Position numbers and translations under genes: made by a program. Below, in pieces: positions 35,547-45,359 of a stretch of DNA of 64,000 nucleotides; the stretch's first letter is position 1; every line of letters begins with the position of its first letter. The notes under the pieces are model-generated. The model was not told the DNA's origin. It ran no database searches and worked only from the letters and a program-made list of their open reading frames with translations. Origin of the DNA: Haoranjiania flava (GTDB lineage: Bacteria > Bacteroidota > Bacteroidia > Chitinophagales > Chitinophagaceae); assembly GCF_025631005.1 (NCBI RefSeq), contig NZ_JAOTPL010000001.1, forward strand, positions 1-64,000, written 5' to 3'.

Positions 35547-37128
35547 GTGTAAGCAGGCAAAATTCAGAATCAAGTGTTTTAGATGCAGCCAGCAAGGTAT
35601 CTAAAACACTTTTTCCGTATACTGAATATATGGATCCGAAGTTTTCCACACGCTCCTGGAGTGAATTGTGAGGAAATAACTGTTCTTTCAATTTTGTTAG
35701 CTGCCTGGCCTCGGCATCAAGCCTTTTTCGCTGTGCGCTATCTATTTTCTTTTGCAAGGCTGCAAGCTTTCTGCCTGCCTGCCTTCCCAGGGCCTGCACA
35801 TGCTGAGCCAGCGTAGAGTCTGCCTGTGCAGTTTTTTCACGAAGATGGTTATAAAAAATTTCGAGCTCCTTTCTTTCGCTATTCAGTGATATAGCCCGGC
35901 CTGTATGTTGTGAAATAAGGTTTAGTATCTCAAAATTTTCTTTGAACAGGTCCTCCGGAGCGAGCTGTAGTTTGTCTATGATAGACTGCTGCTTTTCATT
36001 TAACAGTAAAAAAGAATTTCTTAGAATAAGCATCGGGTAAGGCGCCCCCACTTTATCGAACACACCCCTGAGCTCAAGCCAGTAGGCCAGTTCTCCGCCG
36101 CCGCCCACAAAAATAATGTTGGGTAAAATTATTTCCTGGAACACCCCCCGCAACACCACATTGGCACTGAAGCGTTCGGGATAGCTATACAACTCTTGAA
36201 GTATTTCTTCTTTAGAAAAAGTGATGCCCATATTGTTCACCACATATTGATCGCTAAGCGGCTCAATGCGTTCGCGCTTATCTCCAAGTAAGTAAAATAA
36301 ATTGATTTCTCTGCCGGAAGCCTGTATTTTATAGCCCGCATCATTGAGCGCTTCAGCCGTCTTTTTTACTGCCTGATGCGAGAACTGCTCCAACAATTCC
36401 TTTTCCACAACCGGCTCAAAAACTTTCTTCAACCTGGCATTATCGGGGATCAATACAATCAACCCGTGAGCTGCAAATAATTCATGCACCAACTCAAAAG
36501 TGGCTTGCTGTATACTTTTACCCTTTGTGTAAGCCCTGTTCAATACATCAATCCACTCATTACCGAAAGGGTTTACGCCTAATTGTCCATGCACTTCACG
36601 GATTAATCCCATCAGTTCATCATCGACCAGCATTCTGCCCACAGCGCCCGTCTGTGTTGTGTTCCAGGTATATTTCTTCCCATGGATCTCTATATGGTTG
36701 AGCTCATCCAGGTCAGCATCTTCACTACCCATGTAATAAACCGGCACAAAATTATTAGCCGGAAACTGCAGCTTTAAATCAGCAGCAATTTTAATGGTGT
36801 GTATTATTTTATAAATAAAATACAGCGGCCCGGTGAATAGATTCGGCTGATGTGCCGTGGTAATGGTGAATGTATTTCTTTCTTTGAGTAAAGCAATATT
36901 TTCCTTAACCCTGGCGTGCGGCTGCAAATGGCGGTATTGCGCTTCCAGCACTTCGGCAAGCATATCCCTGTCGGTAGGAAAATATTCCCTCGAAGTCATG
37001 GCTTCCTTTACACCGTTATAACTCACGTCGTGCCTGTAAAAACGGCGCAGCGCAGCGCTTGCATTTAAATAATCGTTTACGGTTTTTGAAAAGAAACCTG
37101 TGGAGCTATAAGGTAAATATTGTAGCAA
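35533..37128 (-). CDS. bshC: Bacillithiol biosynthesis cysteine-adding enzyme BshC
   Basis: A 531-residue protein of BshC length. Family features: TTAHQPNLFTGPLYFIYKII (H-Q-P-N-L-F-T-G-P), VPVYYMGSEDADLDELNHIE, and IIFVGGGGELAYWLELRGVF. BshC ligates Cys to glucosaminyl-malate in the last step of bacillithiol synthesis, so the organism probably makes this thiol. A coiled-coil region (HVQALGRQAGRKLAALQKKI) near the C-terminus is typical. It starts 10 bases after the rimO stop, forming a likely rimO-bshC operon, and overlaps the M42 gene tail to tail. Confidence 0.95.
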   Translation of the reverse strand: MLQYLPYSSTGFFSKTVNDYLNASAALRRFYRHDVSYNGVKEAMTSREYFPTDRDMLAEVLEAQYRHLQPHARVKENIALLKERNTFTITTAHQPNLFTGPLYFIYKIIHTIKIAADLKLQFPANNFVPVYYMGSEDADLDELNHIEIHGKKYTWNTTQTGAVGRMLVDDELMGLIREVHGQLGVNPFGNEWIDVLNRAYTKGKSIQQATFELVHELFAAHGLIVLIPDNARLKKVFEPVVEKELLEQFSHQAVKKTAEALNDAGYKIQASGREINLFYLLGDKRERIEPLSDQYVVNNMGITFSKEEILQELYSYPERFSANVVLRGVFQEIILPNIIFVGGGGELAYWLELRGVFDKVGAPYPMLILRNSFLLLNEKQQSIIDKLQLAPEDLFKENFEILNLISQHTGRAISLNSERKELEIFYNHLREKTAQADSTLAQHVQALGRQAGRKLAALQKKIDSAQRKRLDAEARQLTKLKEQLFPHNSLQERVENFGSIYSVYGKSVLDTLLAASKTLDSEFCLLTLTNN

Positions 37129-37138
37129 AAAAATTTGT

Positions 37139-38461
37139 TTAATGATTTGAACGTTCTACCAATACGCCTTCAAGGTCGTAATCATAAGCATGAGTAATTT
37201 TCACCTGCACAAATTCGCCGATAACCAAAGGCCGCCTCGAGCTGATGATCACTTCATTGTCCACTTCCACACTGTCGTATTCAGTGCGGCCGATGTACTT
37301 GCCGGCTTCTTTTTTATCTACCAGCACTTTGAATACTTTGCCTATTTTTTCTAAATTTTTATCCAGGCTTATCTCCTGCTGTACGGACATAATATCTTCT
37401 GCACGCCTGCGTTTTTCTTCTTCCGGAACATTGTCTTCCAGGCCGTAAGCCGATGTGTTTTCTTCATGGCTGTAGGTAAAGATCCCTACCCTGTCAAATT
37501 CATTTTTAACCAGGAAGTCTTTTAACTCTTCCACATCTTCCAGCGTTTCTCCCGGGAAGCCGGTAATGAGTGTGGTACGCAGGCAAATATCAGGATTTTT
37601 TTCGCGGATAGCTTTTACCAGCTGTTCCATTTCTTCGCGTGTACTCTGGCGCTTCATAGCTTTCAGCATGTTGTTGCTGGCATGTTGTAATGGCATGTCC
37701 AGGTAGTTGCAGATATTTTTTCTTTCGCGCATTACATCCAGTACATCCATAGGAAATTTATTAGGGTAGGCATAATGCAACCTGATCCATTCAAGGCCTT
37801 CCACATCAGACAGCCTGCTCAGCAATTCTGCCAGCTTGCGTTCTTTATAAAGATCAAGGCCATAATAAGTAAGCTCCTGCGCTATCACCATTATCTCCTT
37901 AACGCCTCTTTTTACCAGCGTTCTGGCCTCTTCCACTACCTGCTCCATAGGTTTGCTTATGTGTGTGCCGCGCATAAGCGGAATGGCACAGAAGGAACAG
38001 GTACGGTTGCAGCCCTCGCTTATTTTTAAATAGGCATAATGAGTGGGCGTACTCAGCAGGCGTTCGCCTAATAATTCTGTTTTATAATCTGCATTAAATT
38101 TTTGCAATATAAGCGGCAGCTCCATAGTACCGAACCAGGCATCCACACCGGGAATTTCTTCTTCCAGCACATCTTTGTAGCGGGCGCTGAGGCAGCCTGA
38201 AACATACACTTTATCGAGCTTTCCTTTGTCTTTGAGATCAACCTGCTCCAATATGGTATTGATGCTTTCTTCCTTGGCCTTATCTATAAACCCGCAGGTA
38301 TTTACGATTACAATATTATGGTCGTGGTGTTTGTTTTCATGTACCACATCAATCTCGTTAGCTTTTAGTTGCCCGCTCAGCACTTCACTGTCAACCAGGT
38401 TTTTGCTGCAACCCAGCGTTATGATATTGACTTTATCTTTGTTTAATGTTTTTGATCTCAT
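37139..38461 (-). CDS. rimO: Ribosomal protein S12 methylthiotransferase RimO
   Basis: A 440-residue radical-SAM methylthiotransferase. The N-terminal UPF0004 domain has IITLGCSKNLVDSEVLSGQL and VNTCGFIDKAKEESINTILE. The radical-SAM cluster is ISEGCNRTCSFCAIPLMRG (CxxxCxxC). The TRAM domain ends the protein (VDKKEAGKYIGRTEYDSVEV onward). The S-K-N-L-V-D-S-E motif separates RimO from MiaB. It modifies Asp of ribosomal protein S12. The ATG at 38461 is chosen over a TTG at 38470. Confidence 0.96.
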   Translation of the reverse strand: MRSKTLNKDKVNIITLGCSKNLVDSEVLSGQLKANEIDVVHENKHHDHNIVIVNTCGFIDKAKEESINTILEQVDLKDKGKLDKVYVSGCLSARYKDVLEEEIPGVDAWFGTMELPLILQKFNADYKTELLGERLLSTPTHYAYLKISEGCNRTCSFCAIPLMRGTHISKPMEQVVEEARTLVKRGVKEIMVIAQELTYYGLDLYKERKLAELLSRLSDVEGLEWIRLHYAYPNKFPMDVLDVMRERKNICNYLDMPLQHASNNMLKAMKRQSTREEMEQLVKAIREKNPDICLRTTLITGFPGETLEDVEELKDFLVKNEFDRVGIFTYSHEENTSAYGLEDNVPEEEKRRRAEDIMSVQQEISLDKNLEKIGKVFKVLVDKKEAGKYIGRTEYDSVEVDNEVIISSRRPLVIGEFVQVKITHAYDYDLEGVLVERSNH

Positions 38462-38506
38462 TAACTGCAAAAGTAAATAATTTCAGCGCATAAAAAATTA
38501 AACACA

Positions 38507-38533
38507 AACAAAAAGCGGGCATAACAGCCCGCT
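38507..38533 (-). terminator. Intrinsic terminator after the small barrel protein gene
   Basis: On the minus strand AGCGGGC-TGTTAT-GCCCGCT (38533-38514) is followed by TTTTTG. It lies 24 bases beyond the stop at 38557 and separates this operon from rimO. Confidence 0.8.
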
Positions 38534-38556
38534 CTGAGTAATAGTTTTATGGAAGT

Positions 38557-39024
38557 TTATCTTTTAAAAATATACCTCAAGCCAAGTCCGAAACGGCCGG
38601 CAGCGAAATTAGAGCCATCACTCAATGCCCATAGAGGACGCCAGTCTAACCCGATATTTATAGGCGCGCTCGGAATAGTATATTCCAAACCTAATGTAGG
38701 CCTGATAGCAAATGCAGAATTATCCTTACCTATCCACACTTGCGGACCAAAACCTATGTTCCAGTCTAATCCATTAGCTCCAGGGATAGATTTGTTGTAA
38801 GAATATTCACCGCCAAGAACTACAGTATTATCAGCAAATAACACCATGCCCTGTAATGCATTGGGTCCGCCGATAGATTGTTTCAGGGCGGGGCCTACAG
38901 CGGTAGAACCATCACCGAAATCTACAAATAATCCACCTGCTGTTTTATAACTTTGTGCAGATGCCTGATGCGACCCCAAAAGGGCTGCTCCCAGGATAAA
39001 AGCTCCAACGAATAATTTTTTCAT
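38557..39024 (-). CDS. Small outer-membrane beta-barrel protein, unknown function
   Basis: A 155-residue protein with a clear signal peptide (MKKLFVGAFILGAALLGSHQ, ASAQ cleavage site). The mature part alternates Gly and aromatic residues (VLGGEYSYNKSIPGANGLDW, NIGFGPQVWIG, FAIRPTLGLEYTI, FGLGLRYIFKR), as in eight-stranded barrels. It lies 18 bases after comB and has its own terminator, so it is either the last gene of the ubiD-comB operon or has its own promoter. No function is recognised. Confidence 0.7.
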   Translation of the reverse strand: MKKLFVGAFILGAALLGSHQASAQSYKTAGGLFVDFGDGSTAVGPALKQSIGGPNALQGMVLFADNTVVLGGEYSYNKSIPGANGLDWNIGFGPQVWIGKDNSAFAIRPTLGLEYTIPSAPINIGLDWRPLWALSDGSNFAAGRFGLGLRYIFKR

Positions 39025-39042
39025 TTTGTTTTTTTTAATTTG

Positions 39043-39783
39043 TTAGTCAATACTTGTTTTAGAATATAAACACTGTTTGGTTTTATCGTAAAAAGGCAAA
39101 ACATCTGCAACATTTTCAGAAAGGCAATACAGCATATCGTTTTCTAAACCATATTTTGCTAAACGATGCCAATGCGTTGTTAAAGCAGCAAAAGTTTTTA
39201 AATCCTTTTTTTGAACTTTAAACAAATTTTGTGCCATAAGACTGCTATCACAATGAATTTCAAAAAAATCTTTCACGTTGTCGATAACAGCTCCCGCAAA
39301 CAGTGTATCCTCCATATTGAACCGGTTTTTCCAGCCGGAGCATGCCAGTATCACGTTCTTCCTGCGCAACTTTAAATGCGCGCATACACTGTTTAAGTTG
39401 GGAAACGAGCCGGTAATAATTTCGTCTGCTCCCCGCTCCAGCGCCAGGTGAAGCATTTGTGTACCATTGGTGGTGGTAAGTACCAATGTTTTATTTTCAA
39501 TAAATTCCCGGCTGTATTCCAGGGGCGAGTTACCATGCAGCAGTCCTTCAATGATTTTACCGTCGCGCTCTCCTGCAGTAATGGCATTTAGTTCTTTACC
39601 GATTTCTATACACGCATCTACCTGCGCTACCGGTATTACCCTCTCGGCGCCGTTGTATAAAGCTGATGCAATGGTGGAAGTAGCCCTGAATACGTCAATG
39701 ATCACAACGATGCATCCATCAAGATTGTAGAGGTCTGTAAGTTTGGGTGAAAGTACTGTAAACAGTGTTGGTTTTTTATCCAT
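39043..39783 (-). CDS. comB: 2-phosphosulfolactate phosphatase family protein (ComB)
   Basis: A 246-residue ComB-type protein. The family's N-terminal signature is present: CIVVIIDVFRATSTIASALY, ITAGERDGKIIEGLLHGNSP, and VLTTTNGTQMLHLALERGAD. ComB dephosphorylates 2-phosphosulfolactate in coenzyme M synthesis in archaea; bacterial homologues are frequent and may act in sulfolactate/sulfonate metabolism. It sits five bases after the ubiD gene and should be cotranscribed with it. The family call is sure; the in vivo substrate is not. Confidence 0.88.
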   Translation of the reverse strand: MDKKPTLFTVLSPKLTDLYNLDGCIVVIIDVFRATSTIASALYNGAERVIPVAQVDACIEIGKELNAITAGERDGKIIEGLLHGNSPLEYSREFIENKTLVLTTTNGTQMLHLALERGADEIITGSFPNLNSVCAHLKLRRKNVILACSGWKNRFNMEDTLFAGAVIDNVKDFFEIHCDSSLMAQNLFKVQKKDLKTFAALTTHWHRLAKYGLENDMLYCLSENVADVLPFYDKTKQCLYSKTSID

Positions 39784-39788
39784 AAATT

Positions 39789-41621
39789 TTATTGTATTCC
39801 ATACAGGCTGCCGCCTTTCTGCCAGAGCCTGTTAATATTTTTTGCTGTTTGTTCGTCTATGACCAGTTCAGGCGCATGATGGGGTTTTTTCCTGGCATCA
39901 ATCACCAGGGGACCGTCACAGCCGAAATGTTTGAATTTGATAAAGCTGTTGATACCATATATATCGTGAGAAGGATTGCTGCGTGTAAAAGTTACCCATA
40001 CAAAGTTAGCAGTATGCTTAGCCGTAAAGGGGCTGTCATCGCAAATCACTATCAGGCCGGTTGAACCTAATTCTTTTTTATCTTTCAATGCATCATTCAA
40101 TCTGCCCATTTCTTTTTCAGCAGTATCATAATTGCTGAATTGATTTGCCTGTAAAGCAATGATGCCGGGCATTACAAGTTGCGGATTATAGAATTCATTA
40201 TTCATTTCCTTTAAACATACAGGAACTTCTTTACACAACGCTCGCCTTTTATCGGCATGCACCACAAAAGCAACTTTACTTCCGTGGTTTAATTTTGTGC
40301 CTGTATAATCCAGGGTATCAATGGTAGTTTCGGTAAAGAAATGCAGGTCTCTGGCAAGATCGATCCTTTCAAAAATAAATTGCAGGTAATCTTCTACATG
40401 ATGTGTGCTTAATATATTTTTCTTGTCTGCTGTTAAGAACAGGTACTTGGCCAGGCTCAGCTGTCCGGTGCCAAGCGTACGGTTGGCTATGGTCAACAGT
40501 TCCAGCGGTTCTTTGTTGCCATAAAATGGCGTGTACCGCTCTTCGCCGATAGCAAGCAGTAAAGGGTGTACACCTGCAGCATCTACGGCATGCACTTCTT
40601 TCAGGCCGGGTACTTCCTGCCCTATGGCATCGCCTGTGATCTCGTGGATCAACTGCCCGAAGCTGGTATCTTCCTGCGGCGGCCTGCCTACAACCGTGTA
40701 TGGCCAGATGGCATGCTCTTTGGCGTATACTTTATGTACGCGCATCAAAGGAAAATCGTGTTTGAGACTGTAATAACCGTAATGGTCGCCGAAAGGCCCT
40801 TCGGGCTTTACTTCTTCCGGATAAATTTCACCTGTAATAACAAAATCCGCATCTGCGCTGATGCAGAAACCGTCTTCATAAAAATACCTGAAACGCCTGC
40901 CGCCCAGCAAGCCGGCAAATAAGATTTCGCTCAGTCCTTCCGGCAGGGGCATTACTGCTGAAAGCGTGTGTGCAGGCGGCCCTCCCACAAATATGCTCAC
41001 TTTCAGTGGCTTGTTGTATTTATTGGTGAGCGACTGATGCACACCTATGCCGCGGTGAATTTGGTAATGCAAGCCTATTTCTTTGTCAGCAACAAACTCA
41101 TTGCCTGACAACTGAATGCGGTACATGCCCAGGTTGGAATGCATTATACCCGGCTTATCGATATTTTCTGTATAAACCTGCGGCAACGTAATGTAAGCGC
41201 CGCCATCCATCTGCCAGTGGTGTATCTGCGGCAGGTCGCTAATCTTTATTTCCCTGAACCTGCCTTTGCCGGCAGATGTTTTCAGGGGCAAAGCGTTGAT
41301 AGCAGCCAGTCCGCTGCCTATATTTTTCAGCGGGCTTTTAATTGCGTTAATGGGATTTTCCCGCAGGGCGATAATATTTTGAACTTTTTTCAAAGTATCA
41401 CGAAAGAGAAACTTACTTCTCTCCAAGGTGCCGAAAATATTGGCGGCACAACGGAATTGGGTACCTTTTACATTTTCAAATAGTAAAGCCGGGCCTTTGG
41501 CTTCGTACATACGAAGCTGGATAGCTGCCATTTCCAGGTAAGGATCCACCTCTTCTTTTACCCGGACGAGCTGGTGATTTTTTTCCAGGTCCAGTAAGCA
41601 TTCTTCTAAACTTTTATACAT
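39789..41621 (-). CDS. UbiD-family decarboxylase
   Basis: A 610-residue UbiD-type protein. Typical elements: FENVKGTQFRCAANIFGTLE, YRIQLSGNEFVADKEIGLHY followed by HRGIGVHQ, FVGGPPAHTLSAVMPLPEGL, and EGPFGDHYGYYSLKHDFP, the core motif with the acidic residues around the prenylated-FMN site. UbiD enzymes decarboxylate aromatic or unsaturated acids, and homologues take part in quinone synthesis. This longer (about 600 residues) version is common in Bacteroidota, where a menaquinone role is often assumed. A flavin prenyltransferase (UbiX) is not in the window. Confidence 0.88.
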   Translation of the reverse strand: MYKSLEECLLDLEKNHQLVRVKEEVDPYLEMAAIQLRMYEAKGPALLFENVKGTQFRCAANIFGTLERSKFLFRDTLKKVQNIIALRENPINAIKSPLKNIGSGLAAINALPLKTSAGKGRFREIKISDLPQIHHWQMDGGAYITLPQVYTENIDKPGIMHSNLGMYRIQLSGNEFVADKEIGLHYQIHRGIGVHQSLTNKYNKPLKVSIFVGGPPAHTLSAVMPLPEGLSEILFAGLLGGRRFRYFYEDGFCISADADFVITGEIYPEEVKPEGPFGDHYGYYSLKHDFPLMRVHKVYAKEHAIWPYTVVGRPPQEDTSFGQLIHEITGDAIGQEVPGLKEVHAVDAAGVHPLLLAIGEERYTPFYGNKEPLELLTIANRTLGTGQLSLAKYLFLTADKKNILSTHHVEDYLQFIFERIDLARDLHFFTETTIDTLDYTGTKLNHGSKVAFVVHADKRRALCKEVPVCLKEMNNEFYNPQLVMPGIIALQANQFSNYDTAEKEMGRLNDALKDKKELGSTGLIVICDDSPFTAKHTANFVWVTFTRSNPSHDIYGINSFIKFKHFGCDGPLVIDARKKPHHAPELVIDEQTAKNINRLWQKGGSLYGIQ

Positions 41622-41668
41622 CTTGCATTCATGGTTTGTCTGTAGCCTTGTTAGAGTTGCAGCATTTT

Positions 41669-42178
41669 CTATTTAAATATCTCTTTGAGCTCCTGTGCAT
41701 CGTCTGCTTTCATTTTGCCCGATAGTATCAGCCGCAGTTGACGCCTTCGCATTGCGCCCTGGTACAATATTTTTTCCTGCTCGGTTTCAGGTATCAGCTC
41801 AGGAACCTTTGCAGGCTTGCCTTCAGCATCCAATGCTACAAACGTAAAATAGGCTTCATTGCTCAGCTCTCTGGCCGTATGGTCAAGGTAAGCAGTCCAC
41901 GCCTGAATGTGTATTTCCATGGATGAGGTAAATGCACGCGTAACTTTAGCTTCAATAGTAACTGTAGAGCCACGCTTCACCTGTGTTTTAAAACTCAGGT
42001 TGTCTACGCTTACTGTCATGCTTGGCATACCGCTGTGCCTTACAGCGCAGATGGCAGCGGCAATATCCATCCAGTACATCAGTTGACCGCCCAGTAAATT
42101 ATCAAACGGGTTAGTATGCCCGGGCAAAACAAGCTCACTCATGATGGTCAGGCTTTCGGCAGCAGTACGTGCATTCAT
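41669..42178 (-). CDS. Acyl-CoA thioesterase, hotdog fold
   Basis: A 169-residue single hotdog domain: ESLTIMSELVLPGHTNPFDN, GGQLMYWMDIAAAICAVRHS, with Asp-equivalent residues at the N-P-F-D-N-L-x-G-G turn and SNEAYFTFVALDAEGKPAKV, as in YciA/BFIT-type acyl-CoA hydrolases. The ATG at 42178 (MNARTAAES) is chosen over an upstream start at 42247 because conservation of this family begins there, and because the longer form would overlap the ftsK promoter. It lies 47 bases upstream of ubiD on the same strand and may lead that operon. Confidence 0.88.
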   Translation of the reverse strand: MNARTAAESLTIMSELVLPGHTNPFDNLLGGQLMYWMDIAAAICAVRHSGMPSMTVSVDNLSFKTQVKRGSTVTIEAKVTRAFTSSMEIHIQAWTAYLDHTARELSNEAYFTFVALDAEGKPAKVPELIPETEQEKILYQGAMRRRQLRLILSGKMKADDAQELKEIFK

Positions 42179-42256
42179 CAACAGGTTATTTTTCGGCAAA
42201 TATACCTGATAATTGCTAAAACAGTTTTGTGCTAAGGATACTTTCAACTTTTCATT

Positions 42257-42264
42257 TACTTTTG
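42257..42264 (+). promoter_or_regulatory. Candidate -7 box for ftsK
   Basis: TACTTTTG matches TAnnTTTG exactly, 33 bases before the ATG at 42298. The nearest upstream TTTG is 27 bases away, longer than usual. Confidence 0.35.
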
Positions 42265-42297
42265 CAGGTAGGAAAATTTATTTATTATTACAGGCAA

Positions 42298-44787
42298 ATG
42301 GCAAATACACCCAAGGAAGAAATTCCTGTAACCGATACACCAAAAGATAACAGGCTTAAACTAACACTGAGCATACTAAGTATACTTATAGGCTTATTTC
42401 TTTTTATCTCACTGGCTTCTTATATTTCTACCTGGCGCGAAGACCAGGATATTGTGCAGCGATATGGTGTAAAGGTTTTTAGCGTAAAGGATGCAGAGGT
42501 AGAAAACCTGTTTGGCGTGCTGGGTGCATACACAGGCCATTCATTGATCTATAATGGCTTTGGCATAGCAGCTTTTCTCATTACCATGTTCTTTTTTGCC
42601 ATGGGCATCAACCTGTTTGCAGGCAAAAGAGTTTTCAGGCTGTGGAGAACTTTTAAATATATCGTTGCAGGCCTGCTGGTAATCAGTATTTCGCTGGCTT
42701 TCTTTACGCAGGGAGCAGAATTCTCCTGGGGCGGCGCTACCGGCGAGCTGATAAAAGACTGGCTGATAAAATGGATAGGCAAACTGGGCACCATGATACT
42801 GTTGATTACAGTCGGCCTGTTTTACGTAATCTGGCAGATGAACCCTTCATTGAAATTTGCTGCGGGCAAAAAGCGAAAAGCAGCCAATGGTTCTTTGGAA
42901 GAAAATGACACTGCAACGGCTGCTGAGGCCGATGAGGCCAAACTGTTTATCGATGAAAGCCTGGAGACAAACAATGATACACATAAAAAAGGCGTGGCGG
43001 TGATCATGCCCAAAACACCTGCTGAAGACGATGGCGAAGAATTTACGTTGATAGATGAAGATGAGGAAGAAGAATTAATGGAAAACAACGAGGAGGAAGA
43101 GCAGTTTATCCTGACGGAAGAGCCTGAGTTTACTGAAGATATTGTACCGAGAGTGCCCATGACACCCACCAAGCCCGTGCAGGCAGAAGATATTCCTGAC
43201 CTGGAACTTACCCAAAACAACGAAAACATTCCTTCAGAAATAATTATTGGCAAAGAAGAAAAAACTGCCAGGATAGAGGTAAAGGGCGATTACGAACCCA
43301 CACTTGACCTGCGCAATTATAAATATCCCGAGCTGGATATGCTTGAGCTGCACGGTACCGAAAAAGTGATCATGGATAAGGAAGAGCTGGAAGAAAATAA
43401 AAACCAGATCATCAACACGCTGAAGAACTACGACATACAGATTCAGCGTATTTCAGCCACTGTAGGCCCCACCGTAACGCTTTATGAAATTGTTCCTGCA
43501 CCGGGTGTAAGAATTTCACGCATTAAAAACCTGGAAGATGATATTGCGCTGAGCCTTGCAGCGCTGGGCATCCGCATCATTGCGCCTATACCCGGCCGCG
43601 GCACCATTGGCATTGAAGTGCCCAATGTGAACAAGACCACAGTGAGCATGCGCGCTTTGATCTCGTCTGAAAAATTTCAGAACAATAATTTTTCATTGCC
43701 GATTGCTATTGGCAAAAAGATTAATAATGAAAACTTTATCGTAGACCTTGCCAGTATGCCGCACCTGCTGATGGCAGGCGCTACAGGCCAGGGAAAATCC
43801 GTCGGCATCAATGCGCTGCTGATCTCACTGCTCTACAAAAAACATCCGTCGCAACTGAAGTTCGTACTGGTAGACCCTAAAAAAGTTGAACTAAGTATTT
43901 ATCGTTTAATAGAAAATCATTTTCTTGCCAAGCTGCCGGGGGAAGATGAAGCCATCATCACCGACACCAAAAAAGTGGTGACCTCCCTGAATGCCTTGTG
44001 CATTGAAATGGACAACCGCTACGACCTGCTAAAAGAAGCCGCCTGCCGCAACATAAAAGAATACAACGAGAAGTTTGTAAAACGCAGGCTTAACCCCGAA
44101 AAAGGGCACCAGTTCCTGCCATTCATTGTGCTGGTGATAGATGAATTTGCCGACCTGATCATGACTGCCGGCAAAGAAATAGAGCTGCCGATAGCGCGCC
44201 TAGCACAACTGGCGCGTGCCGTGGGCATACACCTGATCATTGCCACGCAACGCCCGTCTGTAAACATTATCACAGGGATTATTAAAGCAAACTTTCCTGC
44301 GCGCATCGCATTTAAAGTTTCGTCCAAGATAGACAGCCGTACCATCCTGGATGCGGGCGGCGCTGAACAACTGATCGGCAAAGGAGATATGCTTATCAGC
44401 TACAACGGCGCTATCACCCGACTGCAATGTGCATTTGTAGATACGCCCGAGGTAGATAAAATTGTACATTTTATCGGCGAGCAACAAGGGTACCCCGAGC
44501 CTTACCTGCTTCCTGAATATGTAGACGATAAAGAACTGGCTGGCAACGGCGCTGACCTGAGCGACAGGGATTCGCTCTTTGATGAAGCCGCCAAACTGAT
44601 CGTAGCCAACCAGGTAGGCAGCACCTCGCTGATACAGCGCAAAATGAAGCTGGGGTACAACCGCGCAGGCAGGATCATGGATCAGCTGGAAATGGCGGGC
44701 ATTGTAGGCAAATCACAGGGCAGCAAACCCCGCGATGTGCTGGTGCAGACAGAAGCGCATCTGATGGAAATCCTAGACGGGTTATGA
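42298..44787 (+). CDS. ftsK: DNA translocase FtsK
   Basis: An 829-residue FtsK. The N-terminal part has four transmembrane segments (ILSILIGLFLFISLASYIST, GFGIAAFLITMFFFAMGINL, YIVAGLLVISISLAFFTQ, TMILLITVGLFYVIW). A strongly acidic linker follows (DDGEEFTLIDEDEEEELMEN and nearby). The motor domain carries Walker A (MAGATGQGKSVGINALLISL), Walker B (LVIDEFADLIMTAG) and ATQRPSVNIITGIIKANFPA. The gamma winged-helix ends the protein (STSLIQRKMKLGYNRAGRIM). It pumps DNA through the septum and stimulates dif recombination. The ATG at 42298 is preferred to an upstream start inside the thioesterase start region. Confidence 0.96.
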   Translation: MANTPKEEIPVTDTPKDNRLKLTLSILSILIGLFLFISLASYISTWREDQDIVQRYGVKVFSVKDAEVENLFGVLGAYTGHSLIYNGFGIAAFLITMFFFAMGINLFAGKRVFRLWRTFKYIVAGLLVISISLAFFTQGAEFSWGGATGELIKDWLIKWIGKLGTMILLITVGLFYVIWQMNPSLKFAAGKKRKAANGSLEENDTATAAEADEAKLFIDESLETNNDTHKKGVAVIMPKTPAEDDGEEFTLIDEDEEEELMENNEEEEQFILTEEPEFTEDIVPRVPMTPTKPVQAEDIPDLELTQNNENIPSEIIIGKEEKTARIEVKGDYEPTLDLRNYKYPELDMLELHGTEKVIMDKEELEENKNQIINTLKNYDIQIQRISATVGPTVTLYEIVPAPGVRISRIKNLEDDIALSLAALGIRIIAPIPGRGTIGIEVPNVNKTTVSMRALISSEKFQNNNFSLPIAIGKKINNENFIVDLASMPHLLMAGATGQGKSVGINALLISLLYKKHPSQLKFVLVDPKKVELSIYRLIENHFLAKLPGEDEAIITDTKKVVTSLNALCIEMDNRYDLLKEAACRNIKEYNEKFVKRRLNPEKGHQFLPFIVLVIDEFADLIMTAGKEIELPIARLAQLARAVGIHLIIATQRPSVNIITGIIKANFPARIAFKVSSKIDSRTILDAGGAEQLIGKGDMLISYNGAITRLQCAFVDTPEVDKIVHFIGEQQGYPEPYLLPEYVDDKELAGNGADLSDRDSLFDEAAKLIVANQVGSTSLIQRKMKLGYNRAGRIMDQLEMAGIVGKSQGSKPRDVLVQTEAHLMEILDGL

Positions 44788-45359
44788 TTGTAAATTACAG
44801 ATCATAAATCATAAATTATAAATTGCAAATTGCAAATTGCAGGTTAAAAATTACAGATGAGTAGAAATTAACTCCACCTGATGGAAGATTTCCTTGCAGA
44901 AATCCCTGCATATTTCTTTGCATAAAAAACTATATAACTCCCAAGTTTTTTTGTGAACCTTGTGTATTATTCGTGCACATCGTGGTTAAATAAAAAATTG
45001 GCTCTTCCTAATGTTTGCGAAGCGCATGGCGAAGCATAGATAGATGCTGATCATAATCCGAAAGAAATAGTTTGCACTTTCGGTTGGCTGACTTTAAGCA
45101 GGCCGGACTTTTTGAAATGTTTTTCTTTAGTGCTTTGCGTGAAATATATTTATTATGTTCTTTATCACGCAAAGAACTGCAAAGTCTTATCCACGCTAAG
45201 GCCGCTAAGTTAATAGACCTTTTATTTTGCAATCTGTAATTTGCAATCCTTAATTGCAATTCAAAAAAACTCACCGAACAAATAAACGGCTTTACCTATT
45301 TATTGCCGCCTGAAATTTATTTTATGTGTAACTTGCTGCATTAATTATTTTCCACAGAC
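44788..45359. other. Intergenic region with inverted AT-rich repeat tracts
   Basis: A tandem AAATTGC tract (about 44818-44842) at the left and a TTGCAATCTGTAATTTGCAAT tract (45225-45262, inverse orientation) at the right flank a 400-base middle part. The middle reads like the 'actttgcgtgaaa' type of degenerate intergenic sequence common in Bacteroidota. An 88-codon frame on the minus strand (45008-45274) shows no protein-like features. No RNA gene was recognised. Confidence 0.45.

Noticed and set aside
45008..45274. 88-codon frame on the minus strand in the panB upstream gap
   Set aside because: The DNA is of the degenerate intergenic 'tttgcgtgaaa' type; the translation has no domain-like pattern and no plausible ribosome binding site.
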